DNA of 51,005 bases from Hespellia sp. (GTDB lineage: Bacteria; Bacillota; Clostridia; Lachnospirales; Lachnospiraceae): positions 1 through 51,005 of the forward strand of contig JAQUUC010000020.1 of the NCBI GenBank assembly GCA_028694105.1, read 5' to 3'. This document shows, in pieces, positions 15,110-23,465 of the stretch. Each line of letters starts with the position of its first letter. Positions within the stretch are counted from its first letter, which is position 1. The notes below the pieces were generated by a model, which searched no databases, was not told the DNA's origin, and worked only from the letters and a program-made list of their open reading frames with translations. The position numbers were made by a program, and so were the translations under genes.

Positions 15110-15982
15110 CTATTTTTTTAAAGCAAGGAATGCGCAGAGGCTTCCTCTTTCATTTCCCATGGCACGGTGTGAATATAGCACCTCATGATTGCAGTGCGTG
15201 CATACATTCGAGACTGCCATATGCTCCGGCAGAATTCCAGATTCCAAAAAAACGATTTCATTTGCACGCCATAGATTCAGCTGGTAATGTCCGTTCTCTT
15301 TTTTGTAAAACAGACTTTCCCAGTATGTTTCGTCATAATGTGTCCGGAATTGTTCAATGACATCTTCACTGACTTCATAACAGTCTTGGCAGACCGATGG
15401 CCCGATTGTCGCAAGAATATCTGACGGATTGCAGCCGTAGGTCTGAACCATCTGCTCAACCGTAATTTTTCCAATCTTTCCAACACTGCCTCGCCATCCC
15501 GAATGGGACAGACCGATGGCCTTTCGGACCGGGTCCACAAAGTAGAGCGGCACACAGTCCGCATAAAAGGTAACCAGACAGAGTCCCGGCACATTGGTAA
15601 TCATACCGTCCACATCGGAAAACGCCTGCGGTACGGTTAATCCATTTCCACGGTCAGCCTCTGTAATTATCCTGACATTTGTTGTGTGTGTCTGCTTTGA
15701 GAGCACCATATCCTCTACTTCCACTCCGATTGCAGCTCCAAATCTTCTGTAATTTTCTCTGACATTTTCTTCGGCATCACCACGGTTAAATCCAAGATTC
15801 ATGGATGCATAGCATCCTTCACTCACACCTCCGAGCTTTGTCGAAAAACCATGATTTACAATTCCTGTCTCAGACAGAAGCGGATAGCTTAAGTAAGGTA
15901 CGCTGTCTCCCGTCTTCTCCAGAGGATACTGTACCTCATCGTAAATATGCTGCTGGTTTTTATAATGAATTCCAATGCTCAT
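15110..15982 (-). CDS. pgeF: PgeF/YfiH family (peptidoglycan editing factor / purine nucleoside phosphorylase, laccase-like)
   Basis: A 290-residue protein. The start MSIGIHYKNQ is chosen because GAGG lies seven bases upstream of its ATG. The family motifs are GFSTKLGGVSEG, LSKQTHTTNV (His ligand), YADCVPLYF (Cys ligand), IGLSHSGWRGSV (His ligand) and IGPSVCQDCYEV. These supply the zinc site of the DUF152 family. Members have been linked both to peptidoglycan precursor fidelity and to adenosine/purine cleavage; which applies here is unknown. It lies between yraN and mscS on the minus strand. Confidence 0.9.
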   Translation of the reverse strand: MSIGIHYKNQQHIYDEVQYPLEKTGDSVPYLSYPLLSETGIVNHGFSTKLGGVSEGCYASMNLGFNRGDAEENVRENYRRFGAAIGVEVEDMVLSKQTHTTNVRIITEADRGNGLTVPQAFSDVDGMITNVPGLCLVTFYADCVPLYFVDPVRKAIGLSHSGWRGSVGKIGKITVEQMVQTYGCNPSDILATIGPSVCQDCYEVSEDVIEQFRTHYDETYWESLFYKKENGHYQLNLWRANEIVFLESGILPEHMAVSNVCTHCNHEVLYSHRAMGNERGSLCAFLALKK

Positions 15983-16007
15983 ATGTTTCCTCACTATCTT
16001 GTTAAAA

Positions 16008-16394
16008 TCATCCTGCATACTCAAATGCATTCTGAATCAATGTAATATCATCATCTAAAACCCCCACCACATCAAACCGGCAGGGCTGGTGTTCCAGATG
16101 ATGTGTCACAATATAATAAAGTGCACATTGCGAAATGATCTTTTGCTTTCTGACAGTCACCGCTTCCAATGGATTACCTGCCGTTGTCTGCTTCCTGTAT
16201 TTCACCTCACAGAATACGAGGTACGCTCCGTCTCTGGCAATAATATCGATCTCGCCTCTTCGGCATCTGTAATTATATTCCAGAATCTGATATCCCTGAC
16301 TTTCCAGATATTCTCCCGCCTTTTGTTCATAAAAGGTGCCGATCTTGCGGTTGTTTTGTCTCATATATTCTCTGAATCCTGCCGCGCCACACAT
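16008..16394 (-). CDS. yraN: YraN family endonuclease-like protein (UPF0102)
   Basis: At most 128 residues. The core GTFYEQKAGEYLESQGYQILEYNYRCRRGEIDIIARDGAYLVFCEVKYRKQ shows the restriction-endonuclease-like GEID..FCEVK motif of UPF0102. The start is uncertain: ATG at 16394 has no clear RBS, while ATG at 16364 (MRQNNRKIG) follows AGGA and gives 118 residues. It directly follows rnhB, a conserved pairing in Firmicutes. Function is unknown, possibly nucleic-acid processing. Confidence 0.9.
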   Translation of the reverse strand: MCGAAGFREYMRQNNRKIGTFYEQKAGEYLESQGYQILEYNYRCRRGEIDIIARDGAYLVFCEVKYRKQTTAGNPLEAVTVRKQKIISQCALYYIVTHHLEHQPCRFDVVGVLDDDITLIQNAFEYAG

Positions 16395-16396
16395 TT

Positions 16397-17155
16397 CTAA
16401 GTAAAGTTCTTGATAAATGTACTTCTGTGAATCGGAGTCGGACCTAATTTCTTCAGTGCATCAATATGCACTGTGGCACCATACCCTTTATTGCTTGCAA
16501 AGCCATAGCCCGGAAGAATCTTGTCATACTCCTCCATCATATGGTCTCTGGTTACCTTTGCAATGATACTCGCCGCTGCAATAGACATGCTCTTGGCATC
16601 ACCCTTGATAATCGGAACCTGCTCCATCGTCACACCCGGAATCGTCACCGCATCATTGAGCAGCAGATCCGGCCGAACCTGAAGCTTTCCGATTGCCATC
16701 CGCATGGCTTCATAGGTAGCCTGCAGGATATTGATTTCATCGATTCTTGCAGGACTGATGATACCGATGCCTGTAGCAACTGCCTTATCCATAATCTCGA
16801 TATACAGCGCTTCTCTCATCTTCTCTGAAAGCTTTTTGGAGTCATTGATATATGGAATCCTGCAGTCCTTTGGCAATATGACCGCACCGGCCACGACCGG
16901 ACCAGCCAGTGGTCCGCGGCCGACCTCATCGATTCCGCAGATAAAATCATAAGCGCTGTATTTTCGTTCATACTCACTCATGACCTCCAGCCGTTTCATT
17001 TCCTGCTCATATTTTTCTTCTTTTTTCTTATATTTTGCAATCAGGCTGACAACACCTGCCCGCGCATCATCCGCATATTCTGCATATAATTGCGTTAACA
17101 GCTCCCTGTCAGCCCCCTCGAATTTTTTCTTTATTTCACTGATACTAAGACTCAT
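16397..17155 (-). CDS. rnhB: Ribonuclease HII
   Basis: A 252-residue enzyme that removes RNA from RNA-DNA hybrids and misincorporated ribonucleotides. The catalytic motif CGIDEVGRGPLAGPVVAGAV (about residues 73-92) supplies Asp and Glu. NDSKKLSEKMRE, the KGDAKSMSIAAASIIAKVTRD segment with its terminal Asp, and GYGFASNKGYGA are also present. An N-terminal extension of about 70 residues, with a KKKEEKYEQEMKRLEVM coiled region, is usual in clostridial RnhB. It overlaps the end of lepB by 11 bp. Confidence 0.94.
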   Translation of the reverse strand: MSLSISEIKKKFEGADRELLTQLYAEYADDARAGVVSLIAKYKKKEEKYEQEMKRLEVMSEYERKYSAYDFICGIDEVGRGPLAGPVVAGAVILPKDCRIPYINDSKKLSEKMREALYIEIMDKAVATGIGIISPARIDEINILQATYEAMRMAIGKLQVRPDLLLNDAVTIPGVTMEQVPIIKGDAKSMSIAAASIIAKVTRDHMMEEYDKILPGYGFASNKGYGATVHIDALKKLGPTPIHRSTFIKNFT

Positions 17156-17705
17156 GTTTGATCACTCCAAATTTGTTGAATGGATAAATTCGTATCCACG
17201 CCCTTCCCATCAGGTCACTGCGTTTTAATACACCGACCGATTCCTGTCGGCTGTCCGCACTGTGATTTCGGTTGTCCCCAAGCACAAAGTATTCATCGTC
17301 CCCTAATGTAATCGGTTCCTGTGCAATACCCGGATCCTGCATCGGCTCATTTCCGTAATGCTCGTCAAGCGGCTCGCCATTGATATAGACAGCTCCGTCA
17401 ATCACCTGCACCGTCTCCCCCGGCAGACCGATGATACGCTTGATGTAGTATGTATCTTTCTCATACTTATATGGAAATACAATAATCTCAAACCGCTTTG
17501 GATCCCGGAAACGGAACGAAATCTTATCCACAATCAGATTGTCCCCGTGCTGCAGAGTCGTTTCCATGGAATGTCCATCCACCCTTGTTCTCTGTCCGAC
17601 AAATGTAATGATCAAAAAACTAAGACCTACAATGACCACAATATAAATAATCCAGCTCAATAATTCTCCAGCCACACTTACTGCGGCTTTTCCTGCATTT
17701 TTCAT
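17145..17705 (-). CDS. lepB: Signal peptidase I (second copy, downstream of rbgA)
   Basis: A 186-residue S26 peptidase that cleaves signal peptides at the outer membrane face. One N-terminal anchor (WIIYIVVIVGLSFLIITFVG) is followed by the Ser motif VDGHSMETTL (about residues 38-47) and the Lys motif YYIKRIIGLPGE. The C-terminal box is FVLGDNRNHSADSR. AGGGGAATATAG precedes the ATG. This is the second of two lepB genes that flank rbgA; the other is at 18611-19252. They may divide substrates. Confidence 0.93.
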   Translation of the reverse strand: MKNAGKAAVSVAGELLSWIIYIVVIVGLSFLIITFVGQRTRVDGHSMETTLQHGDNLIVDKISFRFRDPKRFEIIVFPYKYEKDTYYIKRIIGLPGETVQVIDGAVYINGEPLDEHYGNEPMQDPGIAQEPITLGDDEYFVLGDNRNHSADSRQESVGVLKRSDLMGRAWIRIYPFNKFGVIKHES

Positions 17706-17739
17706 CTATATTCCCCTTTTCTAATGCTATAATTCTATC

Positions 17740-18591
17740 TTAATTGTAATCCTGCGGGAATTCAAGCGTAATTTTGCCCAAACGTCCGTTTCTAAAATCA
17801 TCCACCAAAATCTTCGCAGCCTTTTCTAAATCCAGCTCGCTTCCGCGTACCAGACAGTGTCGGCTCTCTGCGATTCTCTGAAGACAAACCACAGTGTCCT
17901 GATCTTCTTCCATTGCATAGTGCTTCGCAAGAAGTCCCGGCTGATTGGCGAGAAGAAATTTAATTACTTCCAGAGACAGCTCCTCTGTCTGAAGCACTTC
18001 ATCCTTGATGGAACCGATGAATGCGAGACGAAGTCCCACTGTCTGGTCCTCGAATTTCGGCCAGAGAATTCCCGGTGTATCCAGAAGTTCAACGTTCTTG
18101 TTCAGACGAATCCACTGTTTTCCCTTTGTGACACCCGGCTTATTGCCTGTTTTTGCACATGCTTTACCCGCCAATGCATTGATAAATGTGGATTTGCCCA
18201 CATTTGGGATCCCAACCACCATCGCACGGATCGGACGATTTAAAATCCCGCGTTTTCTGTCGCGTTCAATCTTTTCTTTACATGCCTCTAAAATCACACC
18301 TTGAATCGACTTGACTCCACCGCCTTTTTTGGAATTCACCTTCATAACAGAAAACCCTTTTTCTTTAAAATATTCTGCCCAGGCATCGTTCCACTTATCT
18401 TCCGCCAAGTCTGACTTATTCAGTAAAATCAGTCTCGCCTTATTCTTGCCCAGCTCATCAATGTCCGGATTTCGGCTGCTCATTGGAATTCTGGCGTCCA
18501 CCAGTTCAATGACCAGATCGATTAATTTGATATTCTCCTGCATCATACGTTTTGCTTTCGTCATATGACCCGGATACCACTGAAAATGCAT
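17740..18591 (-). CDS. rbgA: Ribosome biogenesis GTPase YlqF/RbgA
   Basis: A 283-residue circularly permuted GTPase that assists late assembly of the 50S subunit. G motifs occur in permuted order: NKSD (G4, about residues 58-61), then GIPNVGKSTFINAL (G1), then LLDTPGILWPK (G3). The N-terminus MHFQWYPGHMTKAKR is the family signature. AGGAGGTAAT precedes the ATG. It sits between the two lepB genes in the conserved rplS-lepB-rbgA-rnhB order. Confidence 0.95.
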   Translation of the reverse strand: MHFQWYPGHMTKAKRMMQENIKLIDLVIELVDARIPMSSRNPDIDELGKNKARLILLNKSDLAEDKWNDAWAEYFKEKGFSVMKVNSKKGGGVKSIQGVILEACKEKIERDRKRGILNRPIRAMVVGIPNVGKSTFINALAGKACAKTGNKPGVTKGKQWIRLNKNVELLDTPGILWPKFEDQTVGLRLAFIGSIKDEVLQTEELSLEVIKFLLANQPGLLAKHYAMEEDQDTVVCLQRIAESRHCLVRGSELDLEKAAKILVDDFRNGRLGKITLEFPQDYN

Positions 18592-18610
18592 ATTACCTCC
18601 TTATTGCTGA

Positions 18611-19252
18611 TTATTTCAAAAAGCCAAAGTTTTTATTCCTGGACTTTATGATAAACCAGACTTTTCCATATATTTCACTTCGTTTTACATTACCGATATT
18701 GGCCTGTCGGCTGTCATCGCCGGAGCTTCTGTTGTCACCCAGCACAAAGTACTCATTTCCTTCGAGTGTGATTTCTTCACCCGCAATCCCGACATCATCG
18801 ATAACTGTTGTCTTATAGTTCTCTTTTAACTGTTTCCCATTGATGTACACGACACCATCCTTTAGCTGGACAGTCTCTCCCGGAAGTCCGATAATTCGCT
18901 TAATCCGGTAACTGGCATTGTCATTGCCGTTCGGCTTAAATGCGATGATATCTCCTCGTTTTGGCTGGCCTGCATCATAAATGATGCGATTCGTCAGCAC
19001 AACATCTCCGTTTTTTAATACAGGAGTCATGGAATCCCCCATATTGTTCACTCTCTGTCCGAAATATAATACAAGCACCGCTGCGATTATGATAATGATG
19101 ACAGTCTGAACGATCCAGCTCACAAGATTTCTTTTATTTTCCACCTGATATTTTGTCTTTTCTTTTCGAAAATGCAGTTCCCGGATTGGTTCTCGTTCAA
19201 ATGTACGTTTTCTTTTACCGCGTGATCTGCTAAAACCGATCTTTTTTCTCAC
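18611..19252 (-). CDS. lepB: Signal peptidase I (first copy, after rplS)
   Basis: A type I signal peptidase with membrane anchor LVSWIVQTVIIIIIAAVLVLYFG, Ser motif NNMGDSMTPVLKNGDVV, Lys motif SYRIKRIIGLPGE and terminal box FVLGDNRSSGDDSR. The start is uncertain. An ATG at 19306 lies inside the rplS terminator and has no RBS. GTG at 19250-19252 (VRKKIGFSRS) is used here, giving 213 residues with a very basic cytoplasmic tail; a GTG nearer the anchor is also possible. Confidence 0.85.
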   Translation of the reverse strand: MRKKIGFSRSRGKRKRTFEREPIRELHFRKEKTKYQVENKRNLVSWIVQTVIIIIIAAVLVLYFGQRVNNMGDSMTPVLKNGDVVLTNRIIYDAGQPKRGDIIAFKPNGNDNASYRIKRIIGLPGETVQLKDGVVYINGKQLKENYKTTVIDDVGIAGEEITLEGNEYFVLGDNRSSGDDSRQANIGNVKRSEIYGKVWFIIKSRNKNFGFLK

Positions 19253-19292
19253 AATATTTCCCGCCCATCTCTGATTTTCATTTCCAATATCA

Positions 19293-19325
19293 AAAAAGGG
19301 ACACATACAATCTGTACTTGTCCCT
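19293..19325 (-). terminator. Terminator after rplS
   Basis: On the minus strand GGGACA and TGTCCC form a stem followed by six T. It lies 28-60 bp past the rplS stop and separates rplS from lepB, allowing partial read-through. Confidence 0.75.
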
Positions 19326-19352
19326 CTTCCATGCTTACTTATTTTACGTCAA

Positions 19353-19703
19353 TTATTTTACTAATTCTCTTACTTTAGCTTTCTTACCAACGCGTCCTCT
19401 TAAGTAGTTTAATTTCGCTCTTCTAGCTTTACCTCTGCGGATAACTTCTACTTTTTCAACATGTGGTGAGTGTAATGGCCAAGTCTTCTCAACACCGATT
19501 CCGTTAGAGTTCTTTCTAACTGTAAATGTTGCTCTTGCTGTGTCTCCACCCTGTTTCTTAAGTACAGTTCCTTCGAAAACCTGAATTCTTTCGCGGTTAC
19601 CCTCTTTAATCTTAGCGTATACTTTTACAGTATCACCAGTGTTAAACTCTGGTACGTTTTCTTTTTTCTGACCTGCTTCAATTTCTCTGATAATATCGTT
19701 CAT
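19353..19703 (-). CDS. rplS: 50S ribosomal protein L19
   Basis: A 116-residue ribosomal protein with the standard L19 features: an N-terminal helix, [29 protein letters not shown] and the conserved C-terminal [36 protein letters not shown] precedes the ATG. It is the last gene of the ffh-rpsP-khpA-rimM-trmD cluster but also has its own promoter inside the end of trmD and a structured leader. Confidence 0.97.
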   Translation of the reverse strand: MNDIIREIEAGQKKENVPEFNTGDTVKVYAKIKEGNRERIQVFEGTVLKKQGGDTARATFTVRKNSNGIGVEKTWPLHSPHVEKVEVIRRGKARRAKLNYLRGRVGKKAKVRELVK

Positions 19704-19781
19704 TTTGTGTGACCTCCTTATAATTTGGACGTTCTTAACGCGGATTCGCGACAGAGGACCATCTCTCTTCTTTTCACAACG
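19704..19781 (-). ncRNA. Structured leader upstream of rplS (candidate L19 autoregulatory leader)
   Basis: The 78-nt leader between the predicted rplS start of transcription and the start codon contains a CGCG-AATC-CGCG hairpin (about 19736-19747) and a GAGAG/CCTCT element. Many Firmicutes carry an L19-binding leader here. The match is by position and local structure only. Confidence 0.4.
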
Positions 19782-19787
19782 TTATTC

Positions 19788-19816
19788 ATTCTAACATAAA
19801 TCCCTTATTCTTGCAA
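19788..19816 (-). promoter_or_regulatory. Internal promoter for rplS
   Basis: On the minus strand: -35 TTGCAA (19811-19816), 17-bp spacer, -10 TAGAAT (19788-19793), overlapping the 3' end of trmD. It would let L19 be made independently of the upstream genes. Confidence 0.6.
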
Positions 19817-20569
19817 GGAATTTTGCAGATTTTCTAATTGTTTTCTCAGATTTTCCAATTCTTTGTCTGACAGCTCTGCTTTCTCCAGTAAATCCGGTCT
19901 TCGAAGGGCGGTTCTTAATATGGACTGCTCTCTTCTCCACTTCTCCACGTTCGCGTGATGTCCGGATAATAAAATCGGCGGAACCTTTTTGCCGTGCCAT
20001 TCTTCGGGTCTTGAGTACTGCGGATATTCCAGCAGATGATCCTGAAAACTCTCAAATTCAGCCGACACATCATTATGAAGCACGCCCGGCACCAGTCTTG
20101 AGATGGCATCAACCATGACCATTGCCGGCAGTTCACCTCCGGTCAGGACATAATCCCCGATTGAAACGTAATCTGTGACAATCTCTTCCAATACACGTTC
20201 ATCAATGCCTTCATAATGCCCGCACAAAAGCACTAGCTCCGATTCCTTTGCAAAATCCTCCGCCATTGCCTGCGTAAAGGTACTGCCCTGAGGCGAAAGA
20301 TATATGACCCTCGGCTTCTTTCCTTCCGGGAGGTCCATCTTGCTGCGCAGGGCTTCATAAGCCTGATAAATCGGCTCTGCCTGCATCAGCATGCCTGCAC
20401 CGCCGCCATATGGATAATCGTCCACACTGTTGTGTTTATTAAATGCATAATCCCGGATGTTGATTGCTTTGATGGATAACAGTTCTTTCTCCATCGCACG
20501 TCCTGTAATACTGGTTCCCAGACCGTCCATCACCATTTCCGGAAATAAAGTAAGTATATGAAAGTTCAT
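19805..20569 (-). CDS. trmD: tRNA (guanine-37-N1)-methyltransferase
   Basis: A 254-residue SPOUT methyltransferase that makes m1G37 to prevent frameshifting. The N-terminus [13 protein letters not shown], the tract [15 protein letters not shown] and the knot region [16 protein letters not shown] followed by [17 protein letters not shown] are diagnostic. Asp-rich [12 protein letters not shown] and YTRP-like YSRPEEW also fit. The gene lies between rimM and rplS, the normal arrangement. Confidence 0.97.
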   Translation of the reverse strand: MNFHILTLFPEMVMDGLGTSITGRAMEKELLSIKAINIRDYAFNKHNSVDDYPYGGGAGMLMQAEPIYQAYEALRSKMDLPEGKKPRVIYLSPQGSTFTQAMAEDFAKESELVLLCGHYEGIDERVLEEIVTDYVSIGDYVLTGGELPAMVMVDAISRLVPGVLHNDVSAEFESFQDHLLEYPQYSRPEEWHGKKVPPILLSGHHANVEKWRREQSILRTALRRPDLLEKAELSDKELENLRKQLENLQNSLQE

Positions 20570-20584
20570 AAATATCCTCTCAGC

Positions 20585-21091
20585 CTAAATGAGTCCATCC
20601 AACAAATGGATCTTCATTTTTCGTTCCTCTGTATCAATATTTAAAATACACTGTTTGATTGCCGGTACAAGGACTTCCCCGTGTTCTGCACTCTGAATAA
20701 CATAGACCTCATTTGCACCAGTCTCAAGTACATCCGTCACCGTTCCAAATTCAGCACCGTCCTCGGTATACACCTTCATGTCAATCAGATCCGCAATAAA
20801 ATACTCGTCCTCGTCTAACGCAATTGCATCTTCCCGTTCCACATAGAGACTCATGCCTTTGTATTTTTCAATATCATTTATATCATCAATTCCTTTGAAT
20901 TTTACAATGACGAACTGTTTGAAAAACTTCACGCCCTGTACTTCCAGATTCAATTGTTCTTTTCCTGTATCAAGTGTTACTTTTTTTAATGTCCGAAACC
21001 GGTTCACGTCATCTGTCGTTGGAAATACTTTTACTTCCCCGCGAATTCCATGTGTAGAGGAAATGACACCAACCTGCAGTCTGTTCTCCAT
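20585..21091 (-). CDS. rimM: 16S rRNA processing protein RimM
   Basis: A 168-residue 30S maturation factor. The N-terminal domain has [24 protein letters not shown] (about residues 4-27), the family signature. The PRC-barrel domain follows with [25 protein letters not shown] and ends [29 protein letters not shown]. It lies 15 bp before trmD and downstream of khpA, as expected. Confidence 0.96.
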   Translation of the reverse strand: MENRLQVGVISSTHGIRGEVKVFPTTDDVNRFRTLKKVTLDTGKEQLNLEVQGVKFFKQFVIVKFKGIDDINDIEKYKGMSLYVEREDAIALDEDEYFIADLIDMKVYTEDGAEFGTVTDVLETGANEVYVIQSAEHGEVLVPAIKQCILNIDTEERKMKIHLLDGLI

Positions 21092-21124
21092 ACAAATCTC
21101 CTTTAGAAAAGATAGACATCGTTC

Positions 21125-21355
21125 TTATTGAACGATGTCTACGATTACTTTTTTGTCTTCTTTTGCCGCTGCTGCTTTTACAACAGAACGAATTGCTTTC
21201 GCAATACGGCCTTGCTTACCGATTACTTTGCCCATGTCACCATCTGCAACATGTACTTCTAATACATTTGTCTTCCCCTCAGCCTTCTCGGTTACAACAA
21301 CGCTGTCAGGATCATCAACCAATGCTTTTGCGATTACTTCTACTAATTCTTTCAT
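21125..21355 (-). CDS. khpA: KH domain RNA-binding protein KhpA (YlqC)
   Basis: A 76-residue single KH domain protein. The RNA-binding GxxG loop is GKVIGKQGRIAKAIR (about residues 41-55). KhpA forms a complex with KhpB/Jag in Firmicutes and influences cell division and RNA stability. Its place between rpsP and rimM is conserved. Confidence 0.95.
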   Translation of the reverse strand: MKELVEVIAKALVDDPDSVVVTEKAEGKTNVLEVHVADGDMGKVIGKQGRIAKAIRSVVKAAAAKEDKKVIVDIVQ

Positions 21356-21378
21356 GTAAGCACACCTCCGTGAATTGA

Positions 21379-21624
21379 TTATTTTTCAATTCCTGCTGCT
21401 TTAAAAATCTTACCAACTACGTCTGTAGGCTGAGCACCATTGTTTAACCATTTTTTAGCTGCTTCTTCGTCTACTTTACATACGCTTGGTTCTTGGTTAG
21501 GATCGTATGTTCCGATTTCCTCGATAAACTTACCATCTCTAGGAGCTCTTGCATCTGCTACTACGATTCTATAGAAAGGAGCCTTTTTCTGTCCCATTCT
21601 TTTTAATCTGATTTTTACTGCCAT
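21379..21624 (-). CDS. rpsP: 30S ribosomal protein S16
   Basis: An 81-residue protein beginning [42 protein letters not shown], the classic S16 N-terminus. This ATG is preferred over one nine bases upstream because AGGTG lies at good distance and family members begin here. It is followed by khpA and preceded by ffh. Confidence 0.97.
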   Translation of the reverse strand: MAVKIRLKRMGQKKAPFYRIVVADARAPRDGKFIEEIGTYDPNQEPSVCKVDEEAAKKWLNNGAQPTDVVGKIFKAAGIEK

Positions 21625-21673
21625 GTTCTTCACCTCATATTCTTTCTTTAAATTATTTTTTGTTATCTATGTG

Positions 21674-23032
21674 TTAAAAAGGAAGTTTAAACTTACCTTT
21701 CTTACCACCTTTGCCACCCATCATTCCAGGAAATTTCTTCATCATCTTCTTGGATTCATTGAACTGCTTCACCATACGGTTCACTTCAGCAATATCAACA
21801 CCTGCACCTCGTGCGATTCGGTGTTTTCTTGATGGATTCAGTAAATCGGGATTGCGTCTCTCTTCCACTGTCATGGAATAGATCATCGCTTCCATGCGAG
21901 CCATTTTCTTCTCGCTCTCTTCTGAGTCAATCTCGGGCATCTTACCGCCGCCCATGCCGGAAAGTCCCGGAATCATGCTCATGATACTTGACAGACCGCC
22001 CATATTCTTCATCTGTTTCATACTTTCCAAGTAATCTTCATAATCAAACTGAGCTTTTTTGAGCTTCTCTGTCATCTGTATTGCTTTGGCTTCATCCATC
22101 TCGGCTCCGGCTTTTTCAATCAGAGTCAGGACATCGCCCATCCCTAAGATACGGGATGCCATACGGTCCGGATAAAACTGTTCGAGGTCTGAGAGCTTCT
22201 CTCCCATACCTGCATAGAGAATCGGACAGCCGGTGACAGCTTTGATGGATAATGCTGCTCCGCCTCGGGTATCACCGTCCAGCTTTGTGACGATTACCCC
22301 GTCAATTCCAATCTTCTCATTGAAACTGCCGGCTACATTGACTGCATCCTGACCGGTCATTGCATCGACAACGAGAATTGTCTGATGAACGGTCACAGTT
22401 TCCTTTATCTCCTGAAGCTCTGCCATCATATCTTCATCGACGTGAAGACGTCCGGCAGTATCTAAGATTACGATATGGTTGCCATTCTTCTTTGCATGCT
22501 CAACGGCCGCTTTCGCGATATTCGCAGGCTTATTCTGATCTCCCATGGAAAATACTTCCACGCCCTGCTTCTCGCCGTTAATCTGCAACTGCCTGATTGC
22601 TGCCGGACGATACACATCACAGGCAGCCAGCAATGGATTCTTGCCTTTTTGTTTAAACTTACCGGCAAGCTTCGCAGTCGTTGTTGTTTTACCTGCTCCC
22701 TGAAGACCTGCCATCATAATAACGGTAATTGCGCTTCCCGGCTGCAGCTGAATCTCGGTTGTATCGGAGCCCATTAATTTCACAAGCTCTTCATTTACGA
22801 TCTTGATTACCATCTGACCGGGATTGAGTCCGCTCATAACATCCTGACCGATTGCACGTTCCTGTACGTCCTTAACGAATCTCTTTACAACCTTAAAGTT
22901 TACATCGGCCTCAAGCAGCGCCATCTTTACTTCTTTTAAAGCTGCTTTGACATCATCCTCTGTCAGACGGCCCTTGCTTCGCAGGTTCTTAAACACATTT
23001 TGAAGTTTTTCTGATAAGCTGTCAAACGCCAT
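21674..23032 (-). CDS. ffh: Signal recognition particle GTPase Ffh
   Basis: A 452-residue SRP54 protein that, with 4.5S/6S RNA, targets membrane proteins to the translocon. The N domain is followed by the G domain with MAGLQGAGKTTTTAKLAG (P-loop), DTAGRLHVDEDMM and TKLDGDTRGGAALS. The Met-rich M domain has SIMSMIPGLSGMGGGKM and RIARGAGVDIAEVNRMVKQF, and a basic tail GGKGGKKGKFKLPF. It lies 16 bp after ylxM, its usual partner gene. Confidence 0.97.
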   Translation of the reverse strand: MAFDSLSEKLQNVFKNLRSKGRLTEDDVKAALKEVKMALLEADVNFKVVKRFVKDVQERAIGQDVMSGLNPGQMVIKIVNEELVKLMGSDTTEIQLQPGSAITVIMMAGLQGAGKTTTTAKLAGKFKQKGKNPLLAACDVYRPAAIRQLQINGEKQGVEVFSMGDQNKPANIAKAAVEHAKKNGNHIVILDTAGRLHVDEDMMAELQEIKETVTVHQTILVVDAMTGQDAVNVAGSFNEKIGIDGVIVTKLDGDTRGGAALSIKAVTGCPILYAGMGEKLSDLEQFYPDRMASRILGMGDVLTLIEKAGAEMDEAKAIQMTEKLKKAQFDYEDYLESMKQMKNMGGLSSIMSMIPGLSGMGGGKMPEIDSEESEKKMARMEAMIYSMTVEERRNPDLLNPSRKHRIARGAGVDIAEVNRMVKQFNESKKMMKKFPGMMGGKGGKKGKFKLPF

Positions 23033-23048
23033 ATTTTACCCCTTTGGT

Positions 23049-23381
23049 TTATAACTCTTCTAATATTTTCTGTGTGATGCTTAAGATCTCATCCGCATTC
23101 TTACCTTCATATCCCTGCAGCAGTTCTTCAATCTGATGGACATTCTTCCTGATTGCAAGAAATTTATCTACAAGATGCAGCTTCTCTTCATATCCTGTCA
23201 GAATCTTCTGACACCGCTTCACTAAATCGTGAACTCCCTGCCGGCTGATGCCCTCTTCTGCGGCGATCTCGCTCAGGGAATAATCTTCTAATACATATTG
23301 TTCGTAGATTGACTTCTGGTGTTCTGTGAGTAATTCACCATAAAAATCGTATAAAAGTGCTTCTTCTAAAATTTCATTCAT
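23049..23381 (-). CDS. ylxM: YlxM family SRP-associated DNA-binding-like protein (UPF0122)
   Basis: A 110-residue protein starting MNEILEEALLYDFYGELLTEHQ. AGGTG lies a few bases upstream of this ATG, and a longer frame would extend into the promoter. A helix-turn-helix resembling sigma region 4 is seen in YSLSEIAAEEGISRQGVHDLVKRCQKIL. It is the first gene of the ylxM-ffh-rpsP operon. YlxM proteins interact with the SRP in streptococci. Confidence 0.94.
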   Translation of the reverse strand: MNEILEEALLYDFYGELLTEHQKSIYEQYVLEDYSLSEIAAEEGISRQGVHDLVKRCQKILTGYEEKLHLVDKFLAIRKNVHQIEELLQGYEGKNADEILSITQKILEEL

Positions 23382-23397
23382 TTTTATCACCTGTGTA

Positions 23398-23426
23398 ATC
23401 ATATACCAAAGCGTTCCATGTGTCAA
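23398..23426 (-). promoter_or_regulatory. Promoter of the ylxM-ffh operon
   Basis: On the minus strand: -35 TTGACA (23421-23426), 17-bp spacer, -10 TATGAT (23398-23403). An inverted repeat TGTCAAG/CTTGACA (23421-23442) spans the -35 and could be an operator or a weak terminator for the preceding protease gene. Confidence 0.7.
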
Positions 23427-23465
23427 GTGTTTTTTCTTGACAAGTGTGTTTTTCGTTTTAATTTT

